A stretch of 64,000 nucleotides of DNA from Imbricaverruca yamaguchii (Eukaryota > Arthropoda > Thecostraca > Neoverrucidae): positions 2,085,501 through 2,149,500 of the forward strand of contig JAOTOL010001640.1 of NCBI GenBank assembly GCA_034440575.1. The letters are read 5' to 3'. Made by a program: the position numbers and the translations under genes. A model generated the notes under the pieces. That model saw only the letters and a list, made by a program, of their open reading frames with translations. It had not been told where the DNA came from and made no database searches. Positions within the stretch are counted from its first letter, which is position 1. Each line of letters opens with the position of its first letter. Below are positions 45,501 through 51,889 of the stretch, piece by piece.

Positions 45501-48232
45501 AGCAGAATCAAGACCAAGAAGAAAAGAGACAGGGTGGAGAATTGGGAGGCTGGGTCTGATTGCGCCGTCCTCATCATCCCTGACTCCAATGCGACAGTAC
45601 GTGCAGCTGCCACATTGCAACCGTTTGACGCATGGGCAACCGTTAAGACGTCACATTACGAACAACAACACGTAAACAGACACCAGTCTCCATTTTCGTT
45701 AGGCGAGCAGTTACATTACCTGAATGCCCGCTAGTGCGAAAATAGGCTTCACTTTCTTGTTGTAAATGGCCGGAGCTTTTCGGCGGCCACAGGCTGGGTT
45801 AACAATCACCATAAGCCTTTGGGGTCTCCGCAAACCTGGTGGTATCAGAGAGACGCGTGGACAAAGTGCATGCCATCTGCCGCTCAAGACCCCAACTGCT
45901 ATCGAGATCAAGCGACACGGTAACAGCGTTAATTGCGACCACCGCAGGCAGTTAGTTGGGTGTGTATGTAGAGGGGAGAAGAGTGTCAGTACCAAGTCAA
46001 ACGGTCAACAAGCGCTCAGTTAGCATGTACGGTTTGATCTGGCAGCACCCAATGACGCCCCCACAGTCCGAGATTGTGCTCGTGCAGTCCAGAAGCGCAA
46101 CACACGATGCAAATCGCACAGTCGGTTAGTCACCGAGGGACACCGAACGATCGTGCACGGGATCGGAAAAATAGGCTGCTCCCGGATTTTTCTCATTTTT
46201 TCTCGCTTTGATTTTGAATGGTGCTGTGTCACAACAAACTGCTGTGTGACAGATTGCCCAAGATTCATTGGAAAGCACAAGATAATTTCCGATGCTTGAT
46301 GAAAAATATCCTCTCCATATTTGCTGAGGCAAACATTCTCTTGTCCACATCCAGAATTACGCAGTACAAGCCCAACCTTGGTCGTGCACCATCGCGTTTA
46401 GCCCACATGATCAGTGAAATGGCGCGAGCGCGCCCACGGAGGGACGATGACATATGAGATCCGCCCACCTGCATCGGCGGCTCAAAGCGGGCATGTTCCG
46501 CAACCGAACAAACTGATCCCGATGTTGTGTTATATATACTAGCATACCTTCTGTGATGCTACCCTTTCCGTATTCCCGCTCGCAGGTTGAATAATGCCAC
46601 CTGATAATAAATTCGTATGCTTCCGGACAGAATGCACGCATCGTTCGCTTGGTTTCCCTGAGCCGTAGCACCACATAGCCGAGGAGAAATCGACACTAGA
46701 CATACTCCGGTGGCTCTACCCTAGCTTCAGCTACCGACAAAAACAAAACATTCCCGAACATGCCTCCATGCCAAAGCTGCCTGCCGCACCACTGTTAATT
46801 CTGGTCACACCAATCGGACGCTCCAATGTATTAATGCGGAGGTTGGCAATCGTTACAGGACAAAACCGAACGCTGAACAAATGGCAGGCATGTCTGGTGA
46901 TAAGTGGTCCATCGCGTCTCTTCCCTCCCCCACCCAGGTCGTATAATTAACGGAACGATCATTGTGTCGGGGACCGGTTCGCGTGCAACGTAACACAAAT
47001 ACCATGGTGTGACATGACAGCCGCCCGACATGCGAGATGCCAAGTGGGGTTTTATATCAATACTACGCGGTCATGTTGGCACTCTTGAGACCAAAGCAAG
47101 GTTTAAAAAATAAATATCGCAGATATTCATCAGATGCATCCATTTCGGATAAACATAGGACTTCCTCCAATGTTTACATGATCTAGACATCATCTAACAA
47201 GCTTCACACTGTCAAATTATTACACACACAAAGTTGCAACTCTCAAATAGATTGTAAAGCGCCAGCTATACATAATTAGTTTTCATTCCGCACGACAAAA
47301 GCTATATGGTGGGAGCAGATCTTCTGAGCGGCCAAAGAAGTACAAACGACCCACCTCTCCTGTATTAGTCCCATTTTGTATCTCAACAAACATACACACA
47401 AGAACCTATGAGGAACTCGTAAATCTGGTTAAGCGCTGACTTCCCCTCTCTTCCTGCACATCGAACCGTCTGCGGAACCATTCCCTGGAATGTTGGGCGG
47501 AGAAACTGCTGGAATGTTGGGCGGAGATACTCTGCTGGGATGTTGGGCGGAGACACTGTAGGGACGTTGGACTGAAACACTGTTTGGATGTTGGAGACAC
47601 TGCTGGGATGTTGGGCGGAGACACTGCTGGGATGTTGGGCGGAGACTCTGCTGGGATGTTGGGCGGAAACACTGCTGGGATGTTGGGCGGAGACTCTGCT
47701 GGGATGTTGGGCGGAGACACTGCTGGGATGTTGGGCGGAGACACTGCTGGGATGTTGGGCGGAGACACTGCTGGGATGTTGGGCGGATACTCTGTAGGGA
47801 TGTTGGGCGGATACTCTGTAGGCATGTTGGGCCGAGACACTGCTGGGATGTTGGGCGGAGACACTGCTGGGATGTTGGGCGGAGACTCTGCCGGGATGTT
47901 GGGAGGAGACACTGTCGAGGTGTTGGGCGGAGACTCACCATTGAGCAGCTCCTGCAGTTCGCCAGTCCACTGATGAAGAAGGTCGACGCTTTGTTGGTGG
48001 AAATGCAGCCGATGCAGCTTCCAGCGGCGTCCCACCCTCTGGGCGTAGTGGAGCGCGAACGAGCGGCTACACGTCTGTCCCGCCGGTGTCTGGTGCGGCG
48101 GTGTATGGTGCCGGCGGGGGCGCTCGTGTTCCGGCACGGGCACCCGGTACACGGCGGTGCCGTCCGGGCCAGGTCGGCCGTGCTCCGGTCCACTGACGCC
48201 CACCACCTCCGTCAGCAGGACAATGTGCCGCA
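27421..48232 (-). CDS. Cerk: ceramide kinase gene, nine exons found, 5' end missing
   Basis: Ceramide kinase phosphorylates ceramide to ceramide-1-phosphate with ATP at Golgi and plasma membranes. Nine - strand exons (47939-48232, 45720-45835, 41445-41634, 40479-40556, 32766-32918, 31235-31405, 29561-29757, 28676-28938, 27421-27523) have GT/AG borders and agreeing phases. They add up to 1565 nt, about 520 residues plus stop, close to the length of the matching part of the 537-residue human protein (recalled). Order of parts: PH-like domain end; NPACGRRKA and GGDGTLMEVLNGLL of the lipid-kinase catalytic domain; AGSTDAVCG; LLRYSLSMITYGFFGD; a CX3CX2C motif; HLSDGWAHLILLRK; SVWNCDGEV; and the VRLFGHGVE C terminus. 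CX3CX2C and the C-terminal NCDGE block set ceramide kinase apart from sphingosine kinases. The N-terminal exon or exons are upstream of 48232 and were not identified. Several junctions are surrounded by minisatellites that copy them. Confidence 0.93.
27531..28480. repeat. 27-bp minisatellite filling the last Cerk intron, about 35 units
   Basis: Tandem gtcagacggcgccactgtca cacgggg units. The last unit on the left side grades into the splice acceptor of the final ceramide kinase exon. Because 27 is a multiple of three, long frames without stops exist on both strands (for example SDGATVTRG repeats on +), but these are non-coding. Confidence 0.95.
28676..28938 (-). CDS. Cerk: ceramide kinase exon 8 (of those seen)
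   Basis: Encodes FDLPFVEYYRVKEFELLPES, an acidic, low-complexity linker with a GGGG run and (PE)n repeats, and DSVWNCDGEVVAEPRIHL. The NCDGE block is the conserved phosphate-site element near the C terminus of this kinase class. Acceptor gaccttgtcag, donor gtgagg. 263 nt, phase 0 to phase 2. Confidence 0.95.
29561..29757 (-). CDS. Cerk: ceramide kinase exon 7
   Basis: Encodes GEWQRVAGPFLVVSSANISC, RCKITPEGMCPRAHLSDGWA and HLILLRKTSRANLLRYM, matching the human segment EEWQVVCGKFLAINATNMSC onwards. HLSDGWAHLILLRK is the conserved C-terminal lobe motif. Acceptor ctccgccacag, donor gtgcgt. 197 nt, phase 1 to phase 0. The acceptor with the first 13-20 bp of the exon is re-copied about eight times on the 5' (higher-coordinate) side, at 29758-30120. 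Confidence 0.95.
29745..30120 (-). repeat. junction-copying minisatellite at Cerk exon 7 acceptor
   Basis: Units of about 35-47 bp read on the + strand cgctgccactcgcctgtggc ggagca(gagg)tcaggtc. Read on the - strand, each carries tgctccgccacag, the acceptor, followed by gcgagtggcagcg, the first coding bases of exon 7. The unit nearest the gene is the real junction; about eight others follow in tandem. Unit lengths vary because of the tcagg repeats between them. Confidence 0.95.
30125..31234. other. ceramide kinase intron
   Basis: No exon is recognised. A mini-hairpin retroposon with a 14-bp target duplication is at 30801-30865. Confidence 0.5.
30801..30865 (-). mobile_element. mini-hairpin retroposon copy m7 with perfect 14-bp target duplication
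   Basis: An insert of only 37 bp (30815-30851: ggagtttaggggcgcatcga, ctacatcggtcatgcag) lies between perfect copies of cagacgatacaatc at 30801-30814 and 30852-30865. It is the shortest copy and shows the minimal retained core. Confidence 0.9.
31235..31405 (-). CDS. Cerk: ceramide kinase exon 6
   Basis: Encodes FGRFWRSRAYRGSVAFRTAP, then HKACFADCEVCC, and a proline-rich linker ending PEPDKQ. C-FAD-C-EV-C is the CX3CX2C motif that is typical of, and required in, ceramide kinase (recalled from work on the human enzyme). Acceptor ctgtcggcag, donor gtgggt. 171 nt, phase 1 to phase 1. Confidence 0.95.
31430..31870. repeat. about 80-bp minisatellite built around mini-hairpin retroposons
   Basis: Units contain gtcgcacacctggtcagtgg, gtacctcggtgtgctaagta, acctcgtagtcggcgcgcc and agccccacctcagtgtcatg. 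The second half of the unit is a mini-hairpin retroposon. After insertion it was amplified as part of the array (copies near 31715 and 31795). The array lies just 5' of the Cerk exon 6 acceptor. Confidence 0.8.
31465..31602. mobile_element. two mini-hairpin retroposons (m8 -, m9 +) inserted side by side
   Basis: m8 (31479-31534, - orientation) is flanked by tcaatgggcacctc at 31465-31478 and 31535-31548. m9 (31554-31591, + orientation) is flanked by cacctcagtgt at 31543-31553 and 31592-31602. The right duplication of m8 overlaps the left duplication of m9, so one insertion landed at the edge of the other, in opposite orientation. Confidence 0.8.
31880..32600. other. ceramide kinase intron
   Basis: No exon is recognised. 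Around 32480-32560 there is a cac/cata-rich, low-complexity run. Confidence 0.5.
32766..32918 (-). CDS. Cerk: ceramide kinase exon 5
   Basis: Encodes ETRYVDVCSLRSGGRLLRYS, LSMITYGFFGDLLKASEKLL and WLGPMRYNVAG, matching human LLRYSVSLLGYGFYGDIIKD SEKKRWLGLARYDFSG. This is the substrate-side part of the kinase fold (GYGFYGD-type motif). Acceptor cgccgacag, donor gtcagt. 153 nt, phase 1 to phase 1. The acceptor and first 32 coding bases are re-copied eight times upstream (32919-33345). Confidence 0.95.
32919..33345 (-). repeat. 53-bp junction-copying minisatellite at Cerk exon 5 acceptor
   Basis: Eight 53-bp units. Read on the - strand each has ctgccgccgacag, the acceptor, followed by gggagacccggtacctggac gtgtgc, the start of exon 5 with one change (gtg to ctg), and then departs from the exon. 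Since 53 is not a multiple of three, using an upstream copy would normally shift the frame. Confidence 0.95.
34247..34412 (-). mobile_element. SINE-B copy 1 (tRNA-derived)
   Basis: Read on the - strand: ggggacgagtagtctgggga (A-box region), a middle part with tctcacaatcgaaag, ggttcgagtctcacc (B box ggttcgagtct), then the body cgaccaatcggcgtgagaga and ttggcgacgctacgtgactc, ending in the gtaaaacc... tail. About 165 bp. Confidence 0.9.
35396..35597 (+). mobile_element. SINE-A copy 4 (reference copy), with 12-bp target duplication
   Basis: The element 35408-35585 starts ggggcggggatggccgagtg gttaagg (A box), has gggttcgactcc (B box), then the body with cgcggcccaccggcgaaaca and ccattagccgtgaatgggca, ending caatagacaaac. 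It is flanked by gaagtcgaccga at 35396-35407 and gaagttgaccga at 35586-35597. The head looks like a Ser/Leu-type tRNA. This is the only + strand copy and the most complete. Confidence 0.92.
35721..35799 (-). mobile_element. mini-hairpin retroposon copy m12 with 13-bp target duplication (11 of 13)
   Basis: The insert 35734-35786 contains agggctttagggcgcatcaa and tacagcgccc. Flanks are taggctaatgaga (35721-35733) and taggctagtggga (35787-35799). Confidence 0.75.
36160..36265. repeat. 10-11-bp GTGACCGGG(C/T)C minisatellite
   Basis: Ten or so short units of gtgaccgggccgtgaccggg, in the large Cerk intron. Confidence 0.9.
37550..37716 (+). mobile_element. SINE-B copy 2 (reference copy)
   Basis: Starts ggggacgagtagcctagggg taag (A-box region), has gtgggttcgagtctcgcctg (B box), then the body with cggcgtgagagattggcgac and ends tcgtaaaaccaacaaccaac. 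It is the + strand version of the copies at 34247, 38663 and 42896. Confidence 0.92.
38056..38084. repeat. poly-G run
   Basis: An almost unbroken run of g residues (interrupted once by t near its start), preceded by gacccgggg. Possible G-quadruplex or assembly weak spot. Confidence 0.9.
38663..38818 (-). mobile_element. SINE-B copy 3
   Basis: Contains cgccgattggtcgcgggtga agagtagcgacaggtgagac, tcgaacccacaacc (B-box complement) and taggctactcctcccc (head complement), about 155 bp. Confidence 0.88.
38925..39016 (-). mobile_element. mini-hairpin retroposon copy m13 with perfect 14-bp target duplication
   Basis: The insert 38939-39002 (ttggttagttattgtggctg, aggggcgcatcgactgcata, ggtcatacagcgctatagcg ccca) is flanked by tgccggggaaactg at 38925-38938 and 39003-39016. 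Tail side ttggttagtta. Confidence 0.9.
39895..40490 (-). repeat. 32-bp junction-copying minisatellite at Cerk exon 4 donor
   Basis: About 18 units of 32 bp. Read on the - strand each carries tagtcatgg followed by gtaggtcacag, which is the last coding bases of exon 4 and its splice donor (exon: catatagtcatgg, donor gtaggt). The two main unit types differ in the spacer (tggaccagcacc or cagccctacaca) and roughly alternate. The unit nearest the exon is the true junction at 40479/40478. Confidence 0.95.
40479..40556 (-). CDS. Cerk: ceramide kinase exon 4 (small)
   Basis: A 78-nt exon encoding the end of an Ala codon, then GSTDAVCGSIQGNQDPVTAA LHIVMG, which matches human AGSTDCVCYSTVGTSDAETS ALHIVVG. 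GSTD follows the IIPA segment of the catalytic core. Acceptor gttcccaacag, donor gtaggt, phase 1 to phase 1. It fits exactly between 41445 and 32918. Confidence 0.93.
40735..40925. repeat. degenerate about 45-bp minisatellite 5' of Cerk exon 4
   Basis: Units with ccttcaaccgaaacacacc and gacagaaacggcagcagcc. About four drifted copies, preceded by ccccc and (CA)n runs at 40690-40725. Confidence 0.85.
40982..41047 (-). mobile_element. mini-hairpin retroposon copy m14 with 13-bp target duplication
   Basis: The insert 40995-41034 (tttgggggctttagggcgca, tcgaccatgttgatcatata) is flanked by gcagtgctgtcaa (40982-40994) and gcagtgttgtcaa (41035-41047), one mismatch. It lacks the outer GCGCCC end. Confidence 0.85.
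41090..41438. repeat. 23-bp minisatellite starting 7 bp after the Cerk exon 3 donor
   Basis: About 15 units of gcggcggatgaggggatggc gag. Read on the - strand the array begins immediately after gtcagtt of the donor. The donor itself is not re-copied. Confidence 0.95.
41445..41634 (-). CDS. Cerk: ceramide kinase exon 3
   Basis: Encodes MEAIETTYAGQASSVMQQCS, LSDCDGVVVVGGDGTLMEVL, NGLLMR and PVPIGVIP. GGDGT is the nucleotide-binding loop of the DAGK-type catalytic domain and defines the lipid-kinase family. Acceptor gtgtcggcag, donor gtcagt. 190 nt, phase 0 to phase 1. Confidence 0.96.
41640..41990. repeat. degenerate minisatellite 5' of Cerk exon 3
   Basis: Drifted units of about 40-50 bp with tctgccgacaccagaggg, ctgccaacaccagagag and gtcagcaccactctgcc. 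Read on the - strand these resemble the real acceptor context tagtgtcggcag, so this may be another, older junction-derived array. Confidence 0.7.
42000..43470. other. ceramide kinase intron
   Basis: AT-richer intron DNA with a SINE-B copy at 42896-43068. No exon is recognised. Confidence 0.5.
42896..43068 (-). mobile_element. SINE-B copy 4
   Basis: Contains ttggttttacgacacgtcga, gccgattggtcgcgggcaaa, actcgaacccacaatctttc and the head complement cccctagaccactcgtaccc. Confidence 0.9.
43480..44240. other. GC/CpG-rich block with a 44-bp array
   Basis: Strongly CpG-rich intron DNA. At about 43675-43800 three units of ggtcggcacctgttccggcc agcccccgacgggcggacgc occur in tandem. No exon is recognised. 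It could be an internal CpG island or promoter of a shorter Cerk transcript, but nothing else supports that. Confidence 0.4.
44440..44660. repeat. 10-bp GTCCATGGCS minisatellite, about 22 units
   Basis: Units gtccatggcc, gtccatggcg and gatccatggc, each with a ccatgg palindrome. Frames are open on both strands because the period is 10 and no stop arises. Confidence 0.95.
44665..45719. other. ceramide kinase intron, nothing recognised
   Basis: No exon, SINE or array is recognised. Confidence 0.5.
45720..45835 (-). CDS. Cerk: ceramide kinase exon 2 (of those seen)
   Basis: Encodes LRRPQRLMVIVNPACGRRKA and PAIYNKKVKPIFALAGIQ. VNPxxGxxKA is the first conserved block of the DAGK catalytic domain (human RPKHLLVFINPFGGKGQGK). 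Acceptor gataccaccag, donor gtaatg. 116 nt, phase 1 to phase 0. This is the one Cerk exon without a minisatellite at either border. Confidence 0.94.
45840..47478. other. ceramide kinase intron, nothing recognised
   Basis: AT-richer unique-looking DNA. Some open stretches on the - strand around 46120-46670 have ordinary composition, but no family was recognised and no consistent splice structure was found. Confidence 0.45.
47480..47938 (-). repeat. 24-bp minisatellite beginning at the donor of Cerk exon 1
   Basis: About 19 units. Read on the - strand the first unit is the splice donor itself, gtgagtctccgcccaacac, and the following units are g(tg/ag)tctccgcccaacatcc cagca. The array therefore starts at the exact exon/intron border and repeats the intron side of the donor, with gtgagt changed to gtgtct or gagtct. 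Confidence 0.93.
47939..48232 (-). CDS. Cerk: ceramide kinase first exon seen (PH-like domain part)
   Basis: Encodes RHIVLLTEVVGVSGPEHG, a variable Pro/His-rich stretch, then CSRSFALHYAQRVGRRWKLH and a segment ending DLLHQWTGELQELLN. The second half matches the end of the N-terminal PH-like domain of human ceramide kinase (FTVHCVKRARRHRWK ... LCHLWLQTLREML). Donor gtgagt, acceptor tgttgcag. 294 nt, phase 1 to phase 1. The acceptor exists in many tandem copies upstream, so the true 5' limit could be at another copy. Confidence 0.88.
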
Positions 48233-48872
48233 CTGCAACACACACCCAGCACCTCCGTCAGCAGGGCAATGTGCCACACTGCAGCAAACACCCAGCACCT
48301 CCGTCAAGGTCGCTAACACACACCCAGCACCTCCGTCAGCAGGGCAATGTGCCGCACTGCAGCAAACACCCAGCACCTCCGTCAGCAGGACAATGTGCCG
48401 CACTGCAACACACCCAGCACCTCAGTCAGCAGGACAATGTGCCACACACAAACACCTCCGTCAGCAGGACAATGTGCCGCACTGCAACACACACACCACC
48501 TCCGTCAGCAGGGCAATGTGCCACACTGCAGCAAACACCCAGCACCTCCGTCAGCAGGACAATGTGCTACACTACACCACACAGACAAACACCTCAGTCA
48601 GCAGGGCAATGTGCCACACTACGTCACACACCAACCACATCAGCAGCACAATGTGCCACACTACATCACACACACACTACCACTTCCATCAGCAGGACAA
48701 TGTGCCACACTGCATCACACACACAACCTCCATCAGCAGGGAAATGTGCCACACTACAACACACACCAACCACCTCCATCAGCAGGGAAATGTGCTGCAC
48801 TGCAATACACGCACTACCTCCGTCAGCACGGCAATGTGCCACACTACATCACACACCCAACACCTTGGTTAG
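48233..48872 (-). repeat. junction-copying minisatellite at Cerk first-exon acceptor
   Basis: About 13 units of roughly 40-60 bp. Read on the - strand each has (g)tgttgcag, then tgcggcacattgtcctgctg acggaggtgctggg, which is the acceptor and the first ~35 coding bases of the exon. Variants have tgtggcac for tgcggcac and ctgatgg for ctgacgg. The outermost unit (48840-48872) is the most diverged. Confidence 0.94.
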
Positions 48873-48873
48873 C

Positions 48874-49340
48874 AGCACAAGGTCGTACTTGGAGCTGTTG
48901 GTTCTGAACGCGGCCACTCTGAAGCTTGGCGGGATTACTTCGTAGTAGTTTGAATCGAGTTATACTTACTAGCACTATGAGCTATACTTGCTAATTTCCA
49001 TGTGGTTAAGTGCTAACTGTGTTATCTAGTGCACTTACATTGCATTCTGATAGAATAACGACCAATAATGCAATAATGAATGAGAACACACAAGTACTTC
49101 CAGATAAAATGAATAGTTATGCCATCATTAAATCCTTTATAACCATTATGCAAACTAGGTGAAAACAATTGTTCAACCTTAGAAGCATGCAGTACCACAT
49201 GGCCAATAGCAATCGTATTAACATGAAAACTGAGTGGAAATGCAGTGCTTCCCACAAAACTAACATCTGAATTGGCTCTTCCGCTCGTTATAGGGATAAC
49301 CACCGACCGAAAAGTTGCTATTTCATGCAGAATCACTAAT
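48874..49340. other. non-coding stretch 5' of the Cerk array
   Basis: A - strand frame at about 48950-48840 (IPPSFRVAAFRTNSSKYDLV-like) leads into the last array unit and may be a remnant of the original exon. Otherwise nothing is recognised. Confidence 0.4.
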
Positions 49341-50185
49341 TGGTGCTGGGAATGCAGGCGTCACCACACTGATGATACTGACCACCCATCCTCTCCAGTA
49401 TGGCTCAGCTTGGGGGCATAGGCATCACCACACTGACAGTCCCACCCTGTCCTCTCCAGTGTGGCTCAGACTGGGGATGCATGCATCACCACACTGACAG
49501 TCCCACCTTGCACTCTCCAGTATGGCTCAGACTGGGGACATGGGCATCACTACACTGACATTGCCACTCCATCCTCTCCAGCATGGCAGACTAGGGATGT
49601 AGGCATCACTGCACTGACATTGCCACCCCATCCTCTCCAGTGTGGTTCAGACTGGGGACAAGTGGAAATGCCAGTTCCTTTTCAGTTTCCCGCAACAACC
49701 TAGTATAAATTCCATCAGGTCCTGCTGCCTTGTTTGGCTTTATTCTCCTGATATGATTGTAAATAACATCACTATCAATGAAATCAACATCATTTATCAG
49801 ATCACATGTCACTGAACTTTGGTGTATTTTCTATATGCCTTTAGATTACCAATATTTGAAGCTTCTTTAAACACTCTAAATGCAGCTTTTTTACCCTTAA
49901 TTGCTTTTATCAAGTCTGGTGTAAGCCATGCTGGCTTTCCTACCCTTCCTAGGCATCACTGCACTGACAGTCCCACCCTGTCCTCCCCAGTGTGGCTCAA
50001 ACTGGGGAAGTAGGCATCACCACTGACATTGCCACTCCATCCTCTCCAGTATGGCTCAGACTGGGGACTTAGGCATCACCACACTGGCATTGCCACCCCA
50101 TCCTCTCCAGCCTGGCAGACTGGGGATGAAGGCATCATGCACTGATGACAGTCCCACCCATCCTCTCCAGCATGGCTCAGATTTC
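49340..50185. repeat. about 60-bp minisatellite interrupted by a LINE fragment
   Basis: Units contain atggctcagactggggacat, gggcatcaccacactgacat and gccaccccatcctctccag. The array is split at 49672-49949 by a LINE piece. Units continue on the other side to about 50185. Confidence 0.93.
49672..49949 (-). mobile_element. internal fragment of the CR1/jockey-group LINE
   Basis: Matches 52070-52600 of the long LINE in reverse (for example gccagcatggcttacacc, and NDVDFIDSDVIYNHIRRIK, PNKAAGPDGIY) with an internal deletion. It has neither the 5' nor the 3' end of the element, and no target duplication was seen. It was probably captured by recombination rather than by retroposition. Confidence 0.85.
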
Positions 50186-50189
50186 CCAG

Positions 50190-50700
50190 TGACTATGGGC
50201 ATACTTGTCAAGGAAACATTCATTAGATTTGAGCATGAATATTGAAAGTATGCAACCTAGGATAACTCAACCAGAGAAAGCCAAATGCATGGAGCATTTG
50301 GGTGCCCACCACTTCCATTGACAAAGGTGCATCACACCCCTCTTACAGAACCCACTTAAATGTAAAAAATATTGTTTTTGTCAGACAAGAACAGAATTCA
50401 TATCTCATATTTGTGTCTGTTTATCTTTCTTCTGCTTCTACCTGTCATAGGCATCTAACTTATATTTCAGGCAGAAGGAAAGAGATGTCATATGAAATCT
50501 CTCAGACCAAAACTTAGTATTGTAGGCATCGTGCAGTGATAAATTATTCATGAAATATGGTGGAAAATACCACTTCTCCAAAAGTGGTATTTTCAGAACA
50601 CTCAATCAACATCATTCTCCAAGAAGCATTGACATCCTACTCCCTGGTGCATGTGTTAAAGCCTTCATATTTCCCTTCTAACAGTATCTAATTTGTAAGT
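50190..50700. other. non-coding stretch, nothing recognised
   Basis: AT-rich, no exon or element recognised. Confidence 0.5.
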
Positions 50701-50709
50701 GTCATGTCA

Positions 50710-51490
50710 ACCTGTCCTGTCTTGGGGGTCTTCAACTGCCCTGCCCCCACAGGTTTTTCATGGATAGCAGACAAATGGAGCATGGCAGCAAGCCAAAATT
50801 TTGCATACCTTTTCCCACATCAATTTGACATGCTGATTCAAAATGTTTAGGTCAAGTCATCTAGGGTCAACAAGTTAGTCAAGGTCAAGTGAGGTCACCT
50901 CCAAAAAAATTCAACCAGTCATCACACATTAACAGGTACAGATATTTTCATGAAAATTGCAGCAGTTGCTTCTCTTTATGGATGCAACAAAAAGTATGAG
51001 TGGAGTTCTTTCATTTCTTCGTTTTTGACTACATAAATTTTGCAGATTTGCCAAATTGCAGTTCAAATACAGGATTCTGGCTAAAGTAAGCTTTATTTGG
51101 GTACAAGTCAACTTCCAACAACATTTCTTGGTCTGCTCTACCCATTGGAAAAGCAAAATTAAAGAAGACTTGAAAACTCAAAATTTAGAAATAAAAAATA
51201 TAATTTTGCTTTTTGGGGGGAGCAAAAAAATATAGCCCTGGTCAATTTTGATGTTCTTTTCTCATTCCAAATAATTTTTTCATATATCCCAAAATGAACT
51301 CTCCAGGGTCAAAAACATAATGGAAGTTGTGAAGTCATGAAAATCTAGCCCCCTGGTGATGTCACTTTTGGGGGAAATTGTTTTGGAGGGTGGACCCAGA
51401 CCCTACTCGCCAAGCACTTTCCAATGACACCTCTTTCATTTTCATGCGATGCTTAGTTTGGATTTTAGAGGGGGTCTTCAGCCTCCCCAA
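50710..51490. repeat. unknown dispersed repeat, copy 1
   Basis: Shares with 56530-57310 and 60140-60620 the blocks gttagtcaaggtcaagtgag gtcacctcc, catcaatttgacatgctgat and gatattttcatgaaa. All three copies have the same orientation. No protein-coding content, terminal repeats or tRNA-like head were recognised. Confidence 0.8.
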
Positions 51491-51889
51491 AACGGGTTTG
51501 AGGATTTTACTGGAAAGATAGTGTGGGTTAAAATTAATATGGCTTCCAAGTACAGAAGAAGTCAGTCATCAAAATGATAGTTTGAACTGATTTCAAAGCA
51601 TGTGGTCAGCTGATCAGGGTGGGAAACTTGCTTTCCAGGTTTGGAGTTGGAGTGCAAACTGATTTCTTCTGGAGTACATTTTCATGGACATATTATTTTT
51701 CATGCATGGAATCTAGTTGCCAGTAACCGACGAGAAAATAATTTGCACCTAGTTAGTGTCTATGTAATATGCATAAGCAATACACATCATTTTTGGTCAC
51801 ATCAAAGCATAGAAACAAAGAAGTGAGCAATGGATGGCACCACAAGACAGGGAGTTGTGATTAGCTCAGCTTTACCTCTCATAACTCAC

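Noticed and set aside
41445..48232. Sphingosine kinase or acylglycerol kinase instead of ceramide kinase
   Set aside because: The catalytic loop alone (GGDGTLMEVLNGLL) fits several lipid kinases, but the PH-like exon, CX3CX2C and the NCDGE C terminus agree with ceramide kinase.
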